Shown in pieces: positions 45,593 to 56,630 of a stretch of DNA of 64,000 nt. A program made the translations under genes and the position numbers. The notes below the pieces were generated by a model. The model was not told where the DNA came from. It made no database searches and saw only the letters and a program-made list of their open reading frames with translations. The DNA lies in contig NC_061806.1 of assembly GCF_021462225.1 (NCBI RefSeq), positions 27,052,144-27,116,143 of the forward strand, in the 5' to 3' direction. This DNA is from Girardinichthys multiradiatus (lineage: Eukaryota; Chordata; Actinopteri; Cyprinodontiformes; Goodeidae). Within the stretch, counting starts at the first letter, position 1, and every line of letters starts with the position of its first letter.

Positions 45593-46954
45593 GCGTAATG
45601 TGCTCCTCACACACACATCAGCCTGGAGCACAGCACAGCTACACCTGGCAAAAGACAGAAAGAGACACAGAGAGGCAATAGATGTGAGCTTGCCTGTGAA
45701 TTGAGGTCATGTGGAGAGACACAGGTAATGACAATGGGGGGTAGAACGAGTTGAGAAGCGCCAATGGTGTGAACTGGGCAGGAGAGAAGCCTTCCAGCAT
45801 TCGAGAGAGAACTAGATTAAGGTGGTAAATGATGTAAAGGTTGCTAAATAAGAAAGGAGGGCCAAAAATGCTAGAGTATTATTCTTAAAGTAATACCAAA
45901 AAGTGCCACATTAATATGTGAAATATATATATATATATATAATTTTCCATATATATATAATTTTCCAAAAGTATTCTGTTTAATTAAAGTAAAGGATGAA
46001 AGCCTCCAAATTGCTGTCAAGAAATAATATTACTAACAAAAAAAACAAAAAAATAGAAGGTAATCTGCACTTGTTAGTGCACCAAGGCACAACTCAAAAT
46101 ATTTCTACCATAGATAACTGGCTGCAGCAAATTTAATTTCATGTAATGCAAAATATCATTTTTTAAAATTTGGAGAAAACTTAAAAAAACGGTAAAAAAT
46201 AAAGTTTAATTTTTCCTAATGGAAAAGGATTATGCCTTATTATTTATACAGAATGCTTTCACATACTGAAAATATTTAAGTAATACCAGTCATTAAAAAT
46301 ATTATTGGACATGATTAGGACATCTCTACCTATTTTTAGTTTTAATTTTAATTTTAATGTTTTTCAAGCAGAAGATGAACATGTCAGTACATAATCTGTA
46401 AAGCAGGAGCGACTGAATCTTCGAGAGGAAAGTCTTTTGTTGCAGTTAAAACAACAAAAATCAACCTGATTGCAAAACAAGTGTGTGAAGTTTGGGAATC
46501 AGAACAACTGAAAATTACACAAGAAGCAGAAGAGTCTAATGAGTGAAGACTGTTACAACAGCCATAAAGGGTACATGCACATGGATGAGCATAACTTAAT
46601 GGCATGAATAGGCAACTACTGTCTTGCAGAAATGAAAACGTCTAAAAATTTAGATCGAGATTTGAGAGACTTTTATTTCTCCAAGACTTGACAGTGTATT
46701 CCAATAACATATCATCTTCCTTACAAAGGCACAACATATTGGCTTGTTGAAAAAGTTGATGTATCTTTGTATGTATATGGCTCTACAAGATGTATGAAAA
46801 ATTGCATATAGTTCCAATATTTGAACTGTTTGATTGAGAAAACACTTGTATTCCAAACAATTATTTCAATCCCAGCAATCAATTCCAACTAACATGTCAT
46901 GTTGATTATTTACAATCTATAAGTCTGTAGAAACTGAGTGGACCTTCTTACTGG
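45593..46954. other. Unassigned AT-rich DNA
   Basis: Contains an AT dinucleotide run at about 45924-45940, next to two copies of a TATATATATAATTTTCC word. No gene recognised. Confidence 0.4.
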
Positions 46955-47763
46955 TGTCGGGGTTTTGGGTTCCGTGTGTGTGTTTTGTTGTTGTCTGCAC
47001 TTTTGTTTTCAGTTTCCAGATGGTGCTGGAGTTTCACAGTTGTGCTGGGTGACAGGTGCGACTGATCTGCTGATTGCAGTGGAGGAGTATTTAAGCAGGA
47101 GGCTGCCAGCACTTCGATGCCAGAGTGTTTGCCTTCTGTGGTAACAAGCTTAGCCACTTCTATGCAATGCTTTGTTCTTTGCTCCAAAGCTGATATTGTT
47201 TATGCTCCTTCGCAGGCAGAAATCTGAGCTTACTGATCATTCTTCATTGAACTTTGGCTTCGGTTCCAGAAGTTTTCTGGACAATCAAGATTACCTATGT
47301 TTGGTGGATTTTGTTTGGATTTCGTTTCCAAGTATTAAGCTGGGAGCTTCCTGTTCACCTCCGTCTACTGAACCAAGGCAGAAGCGTCACCTGTCCACCC
47401 TCCCACACAAGTACCTGAACATTGGATTAATTCCTGAACTCACCAGAACCCGCTCAGCTCAAGTAAAACCATCTGGCTTTCTCCGCTACCCTCACCTGGG
47501 CCCTGACTCCCTCTACTCCTGGCGACCTGAACACACTCATTTAGTAAGCCATTTAACTGTCAATCATAATTACTTCTCATTTATTCCACAACATTATAGT
47601 TCTTGTATTCACCAGTTCTCTTCCCTCTCTTTCCATACAGTTGGCGATTCTATTGTTCACGTTCCTGTGTCACTACTTGTAAATAAAACACCTTTTACTG
47701 ATTCAGTTGTCCTTCTGAGTGTTCTTCTGTATGTGGGTCAGATCTATCTTGAGCAAAATGACA
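46955..47763 (+). mobile_element. Solo LTR (family 1, copy 2)
   Basis: Starts TGTCGGGG and ends AAAATGACA. ACTGG (46950-46954) and ACTGA (47764-47768) make a 4-of-5 target duplication. It is homologous along its length to 12831-13615: shared blocks include TGTGCTGGGTGACAGGTGC, TTTAAGCAGGAGGCTGCCAG, TGGTAACAAGCT and CTGTATGTGGGTCAGA. A TATA-like TATTTAAG lies near 47088 and AATAAA at 47682-47687. The open frame at 47172-47768 runs inside the LTR and is not a protein gene. No internal retroelement genes adjoin it. Confidence 0.82.
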
Positions 47764-47768
47764 ACTGA

Positions 47769-49729
47769 AACAGGTAGGCTCCTTTTTTCTGTAATGTTAA
47801 CAGAACATACCGTTAGCTTTGTTTGTTTTTTTAACCATTAAGATTGGTATTAATCTTTAAACATGTGTGTGGAGTGTGTTTAATCTGTTGCTTCTTCTCT
47901 TTCTATACACAGGACACACTTGTTCATAAGTTTGGTACCGTGTAATATAAATCAGACATCTCATTTGTGTGCAAAGATTGTACCTTGTGGCTGTGACTCA
48001 TTATTTACACCGACATGTTTATTAACCCTGAGTATGGATTAACACATCAGTTGTTTTGTTTTTTTTTGGTAATTTTTTTTTTTTTATGCTGACCAGGCTT
48101 AATCTCCTTCCTGATTATTCAATATGATCACTCTAAAGCTCTCTCCTCAAAAAGCTGTTCAGTCTCTCCTAGCCATTGTAAACTCCTCTATATCCCTCAC
48201 AAGCAAGTCACTTAGGATTAAAGTGTAAATCAATATAATGCATCCTGCTAAAAATGCAAACACAGGGAAGCTGTGTATCTGTGACACCACGGCTTTAAAC
48301 ACGCTACAGTGATAAACAGCTGATCTTGCCCATGTCAAGAGGATACTGTCAGCATTAGAAAATGAGGCAGGGAAGGCTGGTGCCAAGCAGAACCATTTCG
48401 TACTGTACCTTGTAATGGAAAAACGGCATCATTCAAACTCCCAACACGGTTCTTTCCCTCTCCACTCTAACATGGGCTCATAGAAATAAGCGAAGTGACT
48501 GTGACCTCTTTAACACTGCATTACAGAGAACTGGCACATGATGTGTTGAAAGTATGTGTCAGCACCATAGAAGCACTGCCAATGGAAAGTCAATTAGCAG
48601 TTTCGAAGGTGGACGCATTAATTCCCCTAATTCAGTTTGAGCTGGGATAAAGGAGGACAGACAACTGGCACAACCGCAGGACTCCCAAAGCCTTCAAAAG
48701 CCAAAGTTCTGTTTTCATTTTTATTTAAAGCTTCTTGGATGATTCTTACCATCCTGTTAGAATGCATTTGCCTCATTCCTATAAGGCAATATGAATAATT
48801 TTAATATCCCGTCTACATGCAGCGCTTATTTAGACTGTGCTTAGTCCAAGCACCTTTCAACCTCCCTTATATAAAAAGCCAGACTTTCTGTATATCATGC
48901 AAATGTCAGAGCACAACTGAGATTTTAATACCCAATACAGACTTATATGCATTGTGGACCTTTAGGCACTCTTTTCTCCAAATCTGCAGGCATCATTATA
49001 GTATTTATGCCAACACATTTTTTTTTAGAAGGGACACCATTTTGAATTTCAATATAGAAATTTTTTTTTTTTTTGTGTTGGCATTTAAAAAATTAACAAG
49101 ACTTTTCCCTTTAACAAGTCATAGAAAGTAGCTAAACATGGTCTTCACTGACAACTAGGTGGGTTTGGGACATCATAAGGGACGGTTGCAAATTGTGGGT
49201 CCAATCCCCAATGAGAATACTTTAAACTTATCACTGCCAGTCTTGAGTCAATACAGATACATTTGTCATTACAAGCTAACTTGCTACAGACCTGCTTTTT
49301 AGACAAATTGGAAGGTGATTTTTTTTTTTTTTCATTCGATCATTTTCCATTAAGTTTAATTTTGTGAAAGGGTTAGTTTTGGAGCTTTGGTTGCTGCCAT
49401 TTTTTTTTTTTTTAACACAAAGTATTCCTGGCCCACTGATGCTGTGTTTAACCGAGTGGCTATTGTTGCTATTAACTCTTTCCTGGACGAAGCTGTTGAC
49501 GAAGCCCTGCTGGTAAGAACTCCATTGGCCTTCACTGCAGTCCACTGACTGGGCTGTGCAAGCAATTTTTCCTGCCTGCTACAGGAAAGTGCAACATTCC
49601 TTCCCAATGTCACCACATACTTGTTCAGAATAGGTGATCGCTGCAAAGGCAATCAATTCTTAGATAGATTACTGTTCACCAGCTGTCCATAATTGATTAA
49701 ATAATTTTGAATGTGTTACATTATATTCC
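47769..49729. other. Unassigned non-coding stretch
   Basis: Several T homopolymers (48059-48085, 49063-49073, 49319-49332, 49401-49413). About 48480-48690 is complex and balanced in composition (possible conserved non-coding DNA, unverified). GGGTCCAATCCCC near 49198 looks like a tRNA B-box, but no matching A-box or fold was found. Confidence 0.4.
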
Positions 49730-49930
49730 AAATTGAATTATACTAAACTGATTATGTGAGTGGTTCATTTTGGTAGGAATTGGATTGATTTGAACTTTGA
49801 ATTTTGACCGAATCGAATTCCAAATAATTTAATGTGAATTAGACCAGTTTGTCTTGTAAAGTGTCTTGGGATCAGATATGTTTGTTTTATTAAGCGAAAT
49901 AATGCATCATAAATTAAACTGAATTGAAAC
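49730..49930 (+). mobile_element. LINE/SINE 3' tail fragment (L2-like)
   Basis: TTGTCTTGTAAAGTGTCTTG followed by GGATCAGATATG and a degraded TAAATTAAACTGAATTGAA is the AAAGTGCCTTGAGA...AATTGAATTG type tail found on many fish CR1/L2 LINEs and their SINE partners. The body is not identifiable. Confidence 0.5.
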
Positions 49931-52481
49931 ACAATCAATTATAATGTCTTATGCTGACTACTGGTACAAACTGAACACCAAATTAGCACTTTGGTGTAAA
50001 TATAACACTCTTTTTTTAATTCTAAGCCAAGGAAATGGTTAAGCCAAGATATCATTGTTTGTACTGTTGCCAGTTTTTTAGAAATCTGCCATGCCAGGAA
50101 CTTGCTAAAAAGTTTAAAATGGCCAAGGAGGAAAATATATTTTTGTGCAGAATGGGGTCACTTTCATTAAAACAGCAAAATACAACTTACTCGTGGCTTT
50201 AGAAGAGGAGGTCAATGCTGAGTGTTGTTTGTGTTGGTAATTAAACATAACAGGGTTACATTGGTAGTCTTTTGGCATGCATGGGTGCATGCCCTTTATC
50301 GCTCATGCAAAACCAGAGTACTCTTTCTGGCCACAGAGGCCGCCATCACCTCAAACTTTAAGAGCTCAATTTAATTCAATATATTTCTGTGAGCTAAGGC
50401 TTTCCTCACTTTCCTGCTCAATAATGCTTTGCTCGTTACCTGTTCTCCATCTGTCATTAATTTTGGACAGTCCTGTATTCTCTTCATGAATCAAATTAAC
50501 CTTTTGTTTCTGCTGCACCAACAAATACTTCACAGGGACCTTTTTTGGACATTTTATATATCAAACAAATTATAATAAAATAATAATAATTATCATTATT
50601 AAATATTATATAGGCACAGACAGAACCCTCTTTTAGTATTCAATGGATTTTCTCTTCAAACGTGTATTTGTGTAATTGAGAACACAGCAGCAAATTGTTT
50701 GAGCAAAAGAAGCAAAACTGCGTAACTGCATGGGGTCAGCAAAACTCGGCTGGAGACTTAAACAATCTTTCATTCTCTTTGTTACTCAAACACCCTGATA
50801 CCTACCTACACACATACACACACACGCACGCACATACACGCACCCACACACAAATGCAAAATCAAACAATTAGAGGGGGAGTAGCTTTTACCTTGAAGAC
50901 ACAGAAGGGGAAGAGGAAAAGAAGAAAGCCTGGCAACGTGCCTGAAATGAACAGACGGACTAAGACAGAAACAGCTAAGTAAACATTCCTCTTCCATATG
51001 AAGGGGATACAAACTAAACAAAACACACAACAATATTGCAGATACAGAAGATTTTACCTTTATTTTTGCATGTTTTTTTCTAACTCATTCCCTTCGTATT
51101 AGTTTGCTAATAAACTGGACATGCTTACTCATCTGTGAACTAAATGAGCTGCTTACACAACAAAACCATGCAAAACTGTAAAAGCACCTGTAAGCAAAAT
51201 AATATATATATATATTTAGAAGTTGAAGTAGACTTTGTGTCTTAGTTTGAGATAAACCAAAAAGCAAATCTCTTACTCATACTTTAAAGTTAATGCACAA
51301 GTTGGCAAAGTGCTGAGTCAGAGTTGTGACCCTATGGGATCTATAAAACACTGATCCAAACATGCACACAGAGTAAGAATGAAAAAAAAAGGAAAATCCT
51401 ACCCTAAACCACATCCCAAACCACAACTCAACCATACAGACTCACGAGATGAAGGGAAGACAACTCATCTGGTCAGCACAACTTTTTCCCCTCAGGAATG
51501 TTGCTATCTCAATGAATGTGTGTTCCTATCACACCTCAAACTAGGCTAGCTGTTACCTGAGGGCCTAACACTGACACATACACTTGGAATAAGATGTTTC
51601 ACTCTATCAGCGCTGCAGAGCATAAGCCTGTTTCTGGATTTGTTTTATGATTTTGAATTACATCCACGGTGGATGAAGTGCAAGTTCATCATTCTTTTTT
51701 TTAAGTTTAAAGGAAATGTGTTTTTTTTTTATTTAAATCTCTGCAAAGGAAAGCAAGCTATCCTTCTGTAGCCTACAATGCAAGGGTATGCTGAATCAGC
51801 ATTCAGTCCATCATAGTTTACCATCACATACAGGTTTTCTGAGCATTGCATTCAAAGGTAGCGAGAAGCAGACGGCTTATAAGTGCTGAAACCCCTTTCC
51901 TACACATATCCCATGACACCTAATTCCAAGTCTACCTGGAAAAATTTGATATTCCTTCAAGAAGTTGGTACATCATCAGTTTTTACAGAGTACTGACAAA
52001 ACTATGAGATATGTGTTTTTGTTGATTTCCCTAGACTATTTTTTTATAGGAAAATGCCATACATTTTGCCCTGTTTTCCGTGGTTGTTGAAATTAATACC
52101 AAATGTGATGCATCAGAATAACTCATAATATGCATTTTAGTGTTTCCATTCACCAGCAAAAAATATTTCAACCAAAGAATTTGTGAGCATTTTATACATC
52201 TCTTTTTTTACTACTTTGAAGCATGGTCATGAAAAGTCAGATTACCTGGAAAGCCACAGATGTTTATTCTTGACCTGCCCCTGAGAAACAGCTGGGACAG
52301 CTGCCTTTTGATGGCACTAAAACATATGGTAAAACTGCTGTCACAGTGTTTCCTAACCTGCTGTGTAGTTTGGTATTATAAAGTCAGTTTTTAATGGGTT
52401 TAAACACAAAGGAATAAATGCTATTTTGTGAAACACCAAGTCCTGTTGCACATATAAAGCTGTAGGTGCCCTGTTTAGCAT
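49931..52481. other. Unassigned non-coding stretch
   Basis: AT-rich. Contains a CA-type simple repeat at about 50806-50852 and an AT run near 51202-51218. No gene recognised. Confidence 0.4.
50806..50852. repeat. Interrupted (CA)n microsatellite
   Basis: ACACACATACACACACACGC-type run with several CG and TA interruptions. Confidence 0.85.
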
Positions 52482-53223
52482 ATTTGATGGACAAGAAGCT
52501 GAGTACAGGAAGGTGGTGGACCGCTTTGTGGCATGGTGTGGAAACAATCATCTCATTTTGAATGTGACTAAAACAAAGGAGATGATTGTAGATTTTAAGA
52601 GAAACAGGAATAAGTCAAAAACTATTTCCATCATGGGAGAAGAAGTGGAAGGGGTGGAGGAGTATAAATACCTCGGTGTTCACCTGGACAACAGACTAGA
52701 GTGGAGATGCAACTGTGAAGCCATCTACAAGAAGGGACAGAGCAGACTGTACTTCTTGAGGAAGCTTAGGTCCTTTGGTGTTTGCAGCAAGATGCTGCAT
52801 ATCTTCTATAAGTCTGTTGTGGAAAGTGTGATCTCTTCTACCATCATCTGCTGGGGAAGCAGCATCAGAGCCAGGGACTTAAAAAAACTCAACAAGCTGA
52901 TAAAGAAGGCTGGCTCTGTTCTGGGGACTCCTCTGGAACCTCTGGAGATCATTGTGGAAAGAAGGATTCTTCATAAAATGAAGAACATTATGGAGAACCC
53001 TGAGCATCCTCTTCATGAGACTGTCCTACAACAACAGAGTGTCTTCAGTCAGAGGCTTCTTCAGATCTGCTGTAAGACGGAGCGCTACAGGAGATCCTTC
53101 CTGCCCACAGCCATCAGCATCTACAATGGCTCTTTGAGGAAACCTTCATAATATGAGCTATAACAACATTTAATTTCCCTTTGGGATTAATAAAGTATTT
53201 TTGAATTGAATTGAATTGAATTG
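52482..53223 (+). mobile_element. 5'-truncated CR1/L2-like LINE with TTGAA tail
   Basis: Starts inside a reverse-transcriptase frame (DGQEAEYRKVVDRF from about 52488) and ends with a short 3' region carrying AATAAAGTA and a TTGAA run at about 53200-53223, a typical LINE 3' end made of short tandem units. The 5' end is lost, as usual for LINE copies. The frame is still open, so the insertion is younger than most others here apart from the family D Tc1. Confidence 0.85.
52513..53151 (+). pseudogene. C-terminal reverse-transcriptase segment, 212 codons open
   Basis: Encodes the part of a non-LTR retrotransposon polyprotein after the catalytic FADD box. DRFVAWCGNNHLILNVTKTK (thumb entry) is followed by EMIVDFKRN, EEYKYLGVHLDNRLEW, YKKGQSRLYFLRKLRSFGVC, FYKSVVESVISSTIICWGSS and a C-terminal RYRRSFLPTAISIYN block near the TAA. 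The reading frame continues upstream of the first ATG to about 52488, so that ATG is internal. Without palm and endonuclease domains it cannot retrotranspose. The CR1/L2 group is inferred from motif order. Confidence 0.85.
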
Positions 53224-53256
53224 GTGTGGGTGGTTAAAATCACAGTGTCAGGACAG

Positions 53257-53293
53257 GGTAACTTACCTTTGGTGACAGCAAAGGTAAGTTACC
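53257..53293. repeat. Perfect 15-bp inverted repeat
   Basis: GGTAACTTACCTTTG (53257-53271) and its exact reverse complement (53279-53293) flank a 7-nt loop. The right edge overlaps a tandem TTACCATCTGG duplicated word (about 53289-53310). It lies about 35 bp after the LINE tail. Origin unknown; possibly a small fold-back insertion. Confidence 0.9.
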
Positions 53294-53310
53294 ATCTGGT
53301 TACCATCTGG

Positions 53311-54178
53311 TTTTATTTTTGTTCCCTCCTTTCTTAATAATATAAGTTCAATCCTCTGTACAGTCTACAACTTTCCCCAAGTCTACAACTTCATTATTAA
53401 TTACAAAATAATAATCATTAGCTCAAAGTAAGTCGGACTACTGTCCTCTTAAAGCACTGCACATTCTGAGGTGAGCAAATCTTCATTGGTGCAGCATGAA
53501 ATAAAAGAGGTTATAACTGGGTCATTGCTGTGGCATTTGAGCAGCATTTGCGTCAATTCTATAACAGTGGTCAGTGTTATACTGTATACATGTTGTCTCT
53601 AAGTTTAAATAGCCATGCCATATCATTTTTCAACTTGCCCAAATATCCTTGGCAGTCTGGCTTAACTGGCCATCACATTGCATATGTTATAGTATCAGAT
53701 GCATAGTAAAACTATTTTAAGGCTGCATATCTTTCTATGCCACCGAAGTGCAAGACAGACATGTAGTTGAGTTTTAGGGGTGTTAAGTCTAGGAATAAAC
53801 AAAGATTCTGTGTTATCATTTGCTTGACATTTATCTTAACATTTTTGTTACTAGGACTGACCCATGAGCTAAGACAGCAATAACACACTCAAGAAAAAAG
53901 GGAAAATAAAAATAAATATATTTTATTAAGGTTGCAACCTGTGCAGCTTGTTGCTTCCTTCTTTCTGGCAAACTTACTGTGAATGTTTTCACCACAATGC
54001 TGTCTACAATGTCCAGTATAGAAATGCCACAACCAAGATTTGCACCAAATACCTTCACACTGTGAAGCAACAGTGCAAACCACTGTATCACCATGCAGAC
54101 ATTGTATGTTGGCACTGCTGTTTAGTCACGGGCCGATGTAAGATTATCACGGTAGGTCAACCATGGATAAAAAGTTCC
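53311..54178. other. Unassigned stretch
   Basis: No gene or repeat family recognised. Confidence 0.4.
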
Positions 54179-54479
54179 ATGGTGGCTCAGCTGGTAGGGG
54201 TTCATCCTGTAACCAGTGGGTTGCTTAGTTCAAACCCCCGCTTGTGTCTTTGGGCAAAACACTTGACCTGCCTTGCCTGCTGATGGTGGTCAGAGCGTGC
54301 CGATTGTAGGACAGCCCCACTTCTGTCAGTCTGCCCCAGGGCAGCTGTGGCTACGATGTAGCTTACCACTGTCAATGTGTGTATGAATGGGTGGATCATT
54401 GATTGTAGTGTAAAGCGCTTTGGAGTCCTCGGACTTGATAAAGCACTATAGAAGTGCTTTTACTATTTTATTATTATTA
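54179..54479 (+). mobile_element. tRNA-derived SINE with L2-like 3' tail
   Basis: The head has an A-box-like TGGCTCAGCTGG (54183-54194) and a B-box-like AGTTCAAACCC (54227-54237). The body carries CTTTGGGCAAAACACTTGAC, GCCCCAGGGCAGCTGTGGCT and GTATGAATGGGTG, a widespread fish SINE core. The tail TGTAAAGCGCTTTGGAGTCC and AAAGCACTATAGAAGTGC is the L2-type 3' end that lets L2 reverse transcriptase copy the SINE (known for such SINEs). It ends in TTATTATTAT. Overlapping short open frames are artefacts. Confidence 0.85.
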
Positions 54480-56364
54480 CACATGACACCAAAAAAAAAA
54501 AAAAACGTGAAAGATTAAAATTAAAAATCAAGATTTCCTGTTCCTGTTATTCCTGTTGCTTCTAACATACATCAAGTATTGATTTTTTAACAACTATTTT
54601 GTGTTTTTTTTTTTATCTTGGGACATAGATTTAAGCAAAAAATGTTTACATGTCTGCTATTCTGCTCTTTATAAAGTAACACAAGCATGATTTTCTCATA
54701 TTAGTGGGTTAATTAGTCAGGTTATCTGCTCAAGTAGTCACCCCACACTTGGTTTCTTACTGAATCACTCATACCTTTGCCAGTAGTTTGAAAACAGCTA
54801 TACCTGAAAAGGTGTGATGGGTGGCTTTCTTTGAGTGTTAACATCATGGAATTCAGTGTTTTTATGACCGGATAATTTCAAAGGGTCAAATTTGGAAACG
54901 TGTACATGCCTTCCTTCAGCCAGTTGACTGGCAGTGCACAGCAACTGCTCTGAAAGGCCTAGCACTCATATAGCAAACTGAAAAGCCTACTTACTCTAGC
55001 ATATTTTAATTGTATCCGGTGCGACGGACAAATTTTGCAATTCTTAAACCAAAGTTCTTAAAACGTTGATATACCTGGACATTGGTAACCGAACCAAGCC
55101 TACTACTATTGAGTCCTATTTTACCAACATCTAGAAAAATAATGGCTTTAAGTAAGTGCAACTGGTATCCTTTCATAGCTGGATAGACATTTCAGCAAAA
55201 GAAAAACAATGTTGTTTTTTTTTGTTTTTTTTTGTCGTTGTAGGTGTCATAGTAACAGGATACTAAATATGATGATTTTTTTAATTTTAAATTTAATGTA
55301 TAAAATAGAATCCTTTTATCACCTCAGCAGGTGTCTGATGTTTCTTAATAGTTGTTTTAGGATGTTTAATTACTCATTGATTTAATTGTTTTATTGTCTT
55401 TTGGTTTGTGAAAGGTTTGGAAAATTTAGTGTCTTCATCAGTTAATTGTTTTTGTTTAGTAGAAGCTCATGTGCTGTCTGTGCATTTGGGTCAGGTTGTT
55501 TGTCCTTCACCTGACATATTTGTGTCACACATTTTTATACATGTGTGCACAGTAAACAATGTAGGCTACCAAAGTTCTTTTTATATGTAGCATGTTGGAT
55601 CATTGTTTGTACAAGCATATAAACCATCTTCTATCCATCTCTAAACAAATGTCGATGGACCAGGTTCCGGGCTCATTTACATTATGCCAAAAGTTGTAAT
55701 TCGTGTTTTAGTGTTGGATTTCTGTATTGCAGTAGCACTATCAGAGACCTCAAAAACCATTTTAATTTATTGAAAAATCACTTGTGTTGCCTACAGCTAA
55801 AAACTTCTGAGCATATTAATTATATCAAGCACGGACTAGCAGGGTGTATTGACAGGCATATTTTAGATGCATGATTCAGGAGGCATTTTGTTGTATTTTA
55901 AATTATTAGGTGAAAATTATTTTTTGCAAAAATTATCAAATGAGAAAAAAAGATCAGAGGTAAGGTACAGAATCACATTTCTGTGATAATATGAGCTATA
56001 TAAGAGTCCACAAAAAGGTAGACCTCCTGTGGGTCTCTTCCAATCCACCTTTTTTCACAGCTCCATCAACTAGTCAGCGACTAACCATGTTTCAGTTTCC
56101 TAACTTTCAAATTTATCCCCATAGAAAAATGTATCAACCAGTTTTTTTTTATTCTCTAAATCAACATGTGGATGAACCTATTGTAACACTAGATTAAATT
56201 GCAGTTTGTAACTAAAAGCAGCCACAGAGATTTCAAGATCTTTTAGAGTGATGATGCAATAAGGTAGCAATAAGCTAGTCGAGTGCGGATTTGTGTTAGA
56301 GAGCAATTGAACACAAGCAAGAAATACACACACACACAAGCACACGTCCTTTTACTTCTATCTT
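54480..56364. other. Unassigned AT-rich DNA
   Basis: A homopolymers near 54490 and T runs near 54607 and 55215-55233. No gene or repeat family recognised. Confidence 0.4.
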
Positions 56365-56630
56365 TATGTATTGATTTTCATTTTCATTAATTTCTGTGGC
56401 CTAAGACCCTAACACTAAACCTTACCATTACATACCTACCCCTAAACCTAACCTAAACTCAACTCATATCTTAGTCCTAAAGCTAACTACTATCCCAAAA
56501 ACAGCGTGAAAAAAGTGAGGACAAGAAAAACGTCCTCACTTTCCAAAAATGACCTCTCATTCTGGGTAAAATACGTTTTTCAGTCCTCTCTCGGCAGCAA
56601 GTAGAAGTACACACACACACAAGCATTCGA
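56365..56630. repeat. Dispersed repeat with CCTAAC-rich part and GTGAGGAC hairpin
   Basis: ACCCTAACACTAAACC and CCCCTAAACCTAACCTAAAC are followed by a hairpin: arms AAAGTGAGGAC (56512-56522) and GTCCTCACTTT (56532-56542), 9-nt loop, and ending in a CA run near 56612-56622. I recall this combination as a common short non-coding repeat in fish. Class and ends are uncertain. Confidence 0.5.

Noticed and set aside
47172..47768. 198-codon open frame
   Set aside because: Runs inside the solo LTR at 46955-47763; the homologous LTR at 12.8 kb has a differently broken frame.
49180..49240. Possible tRNA or SINE head (B-box-like GGGTCCAATCCCC)
   Set aside because: No A-box at the right distance and no cloverleaf.
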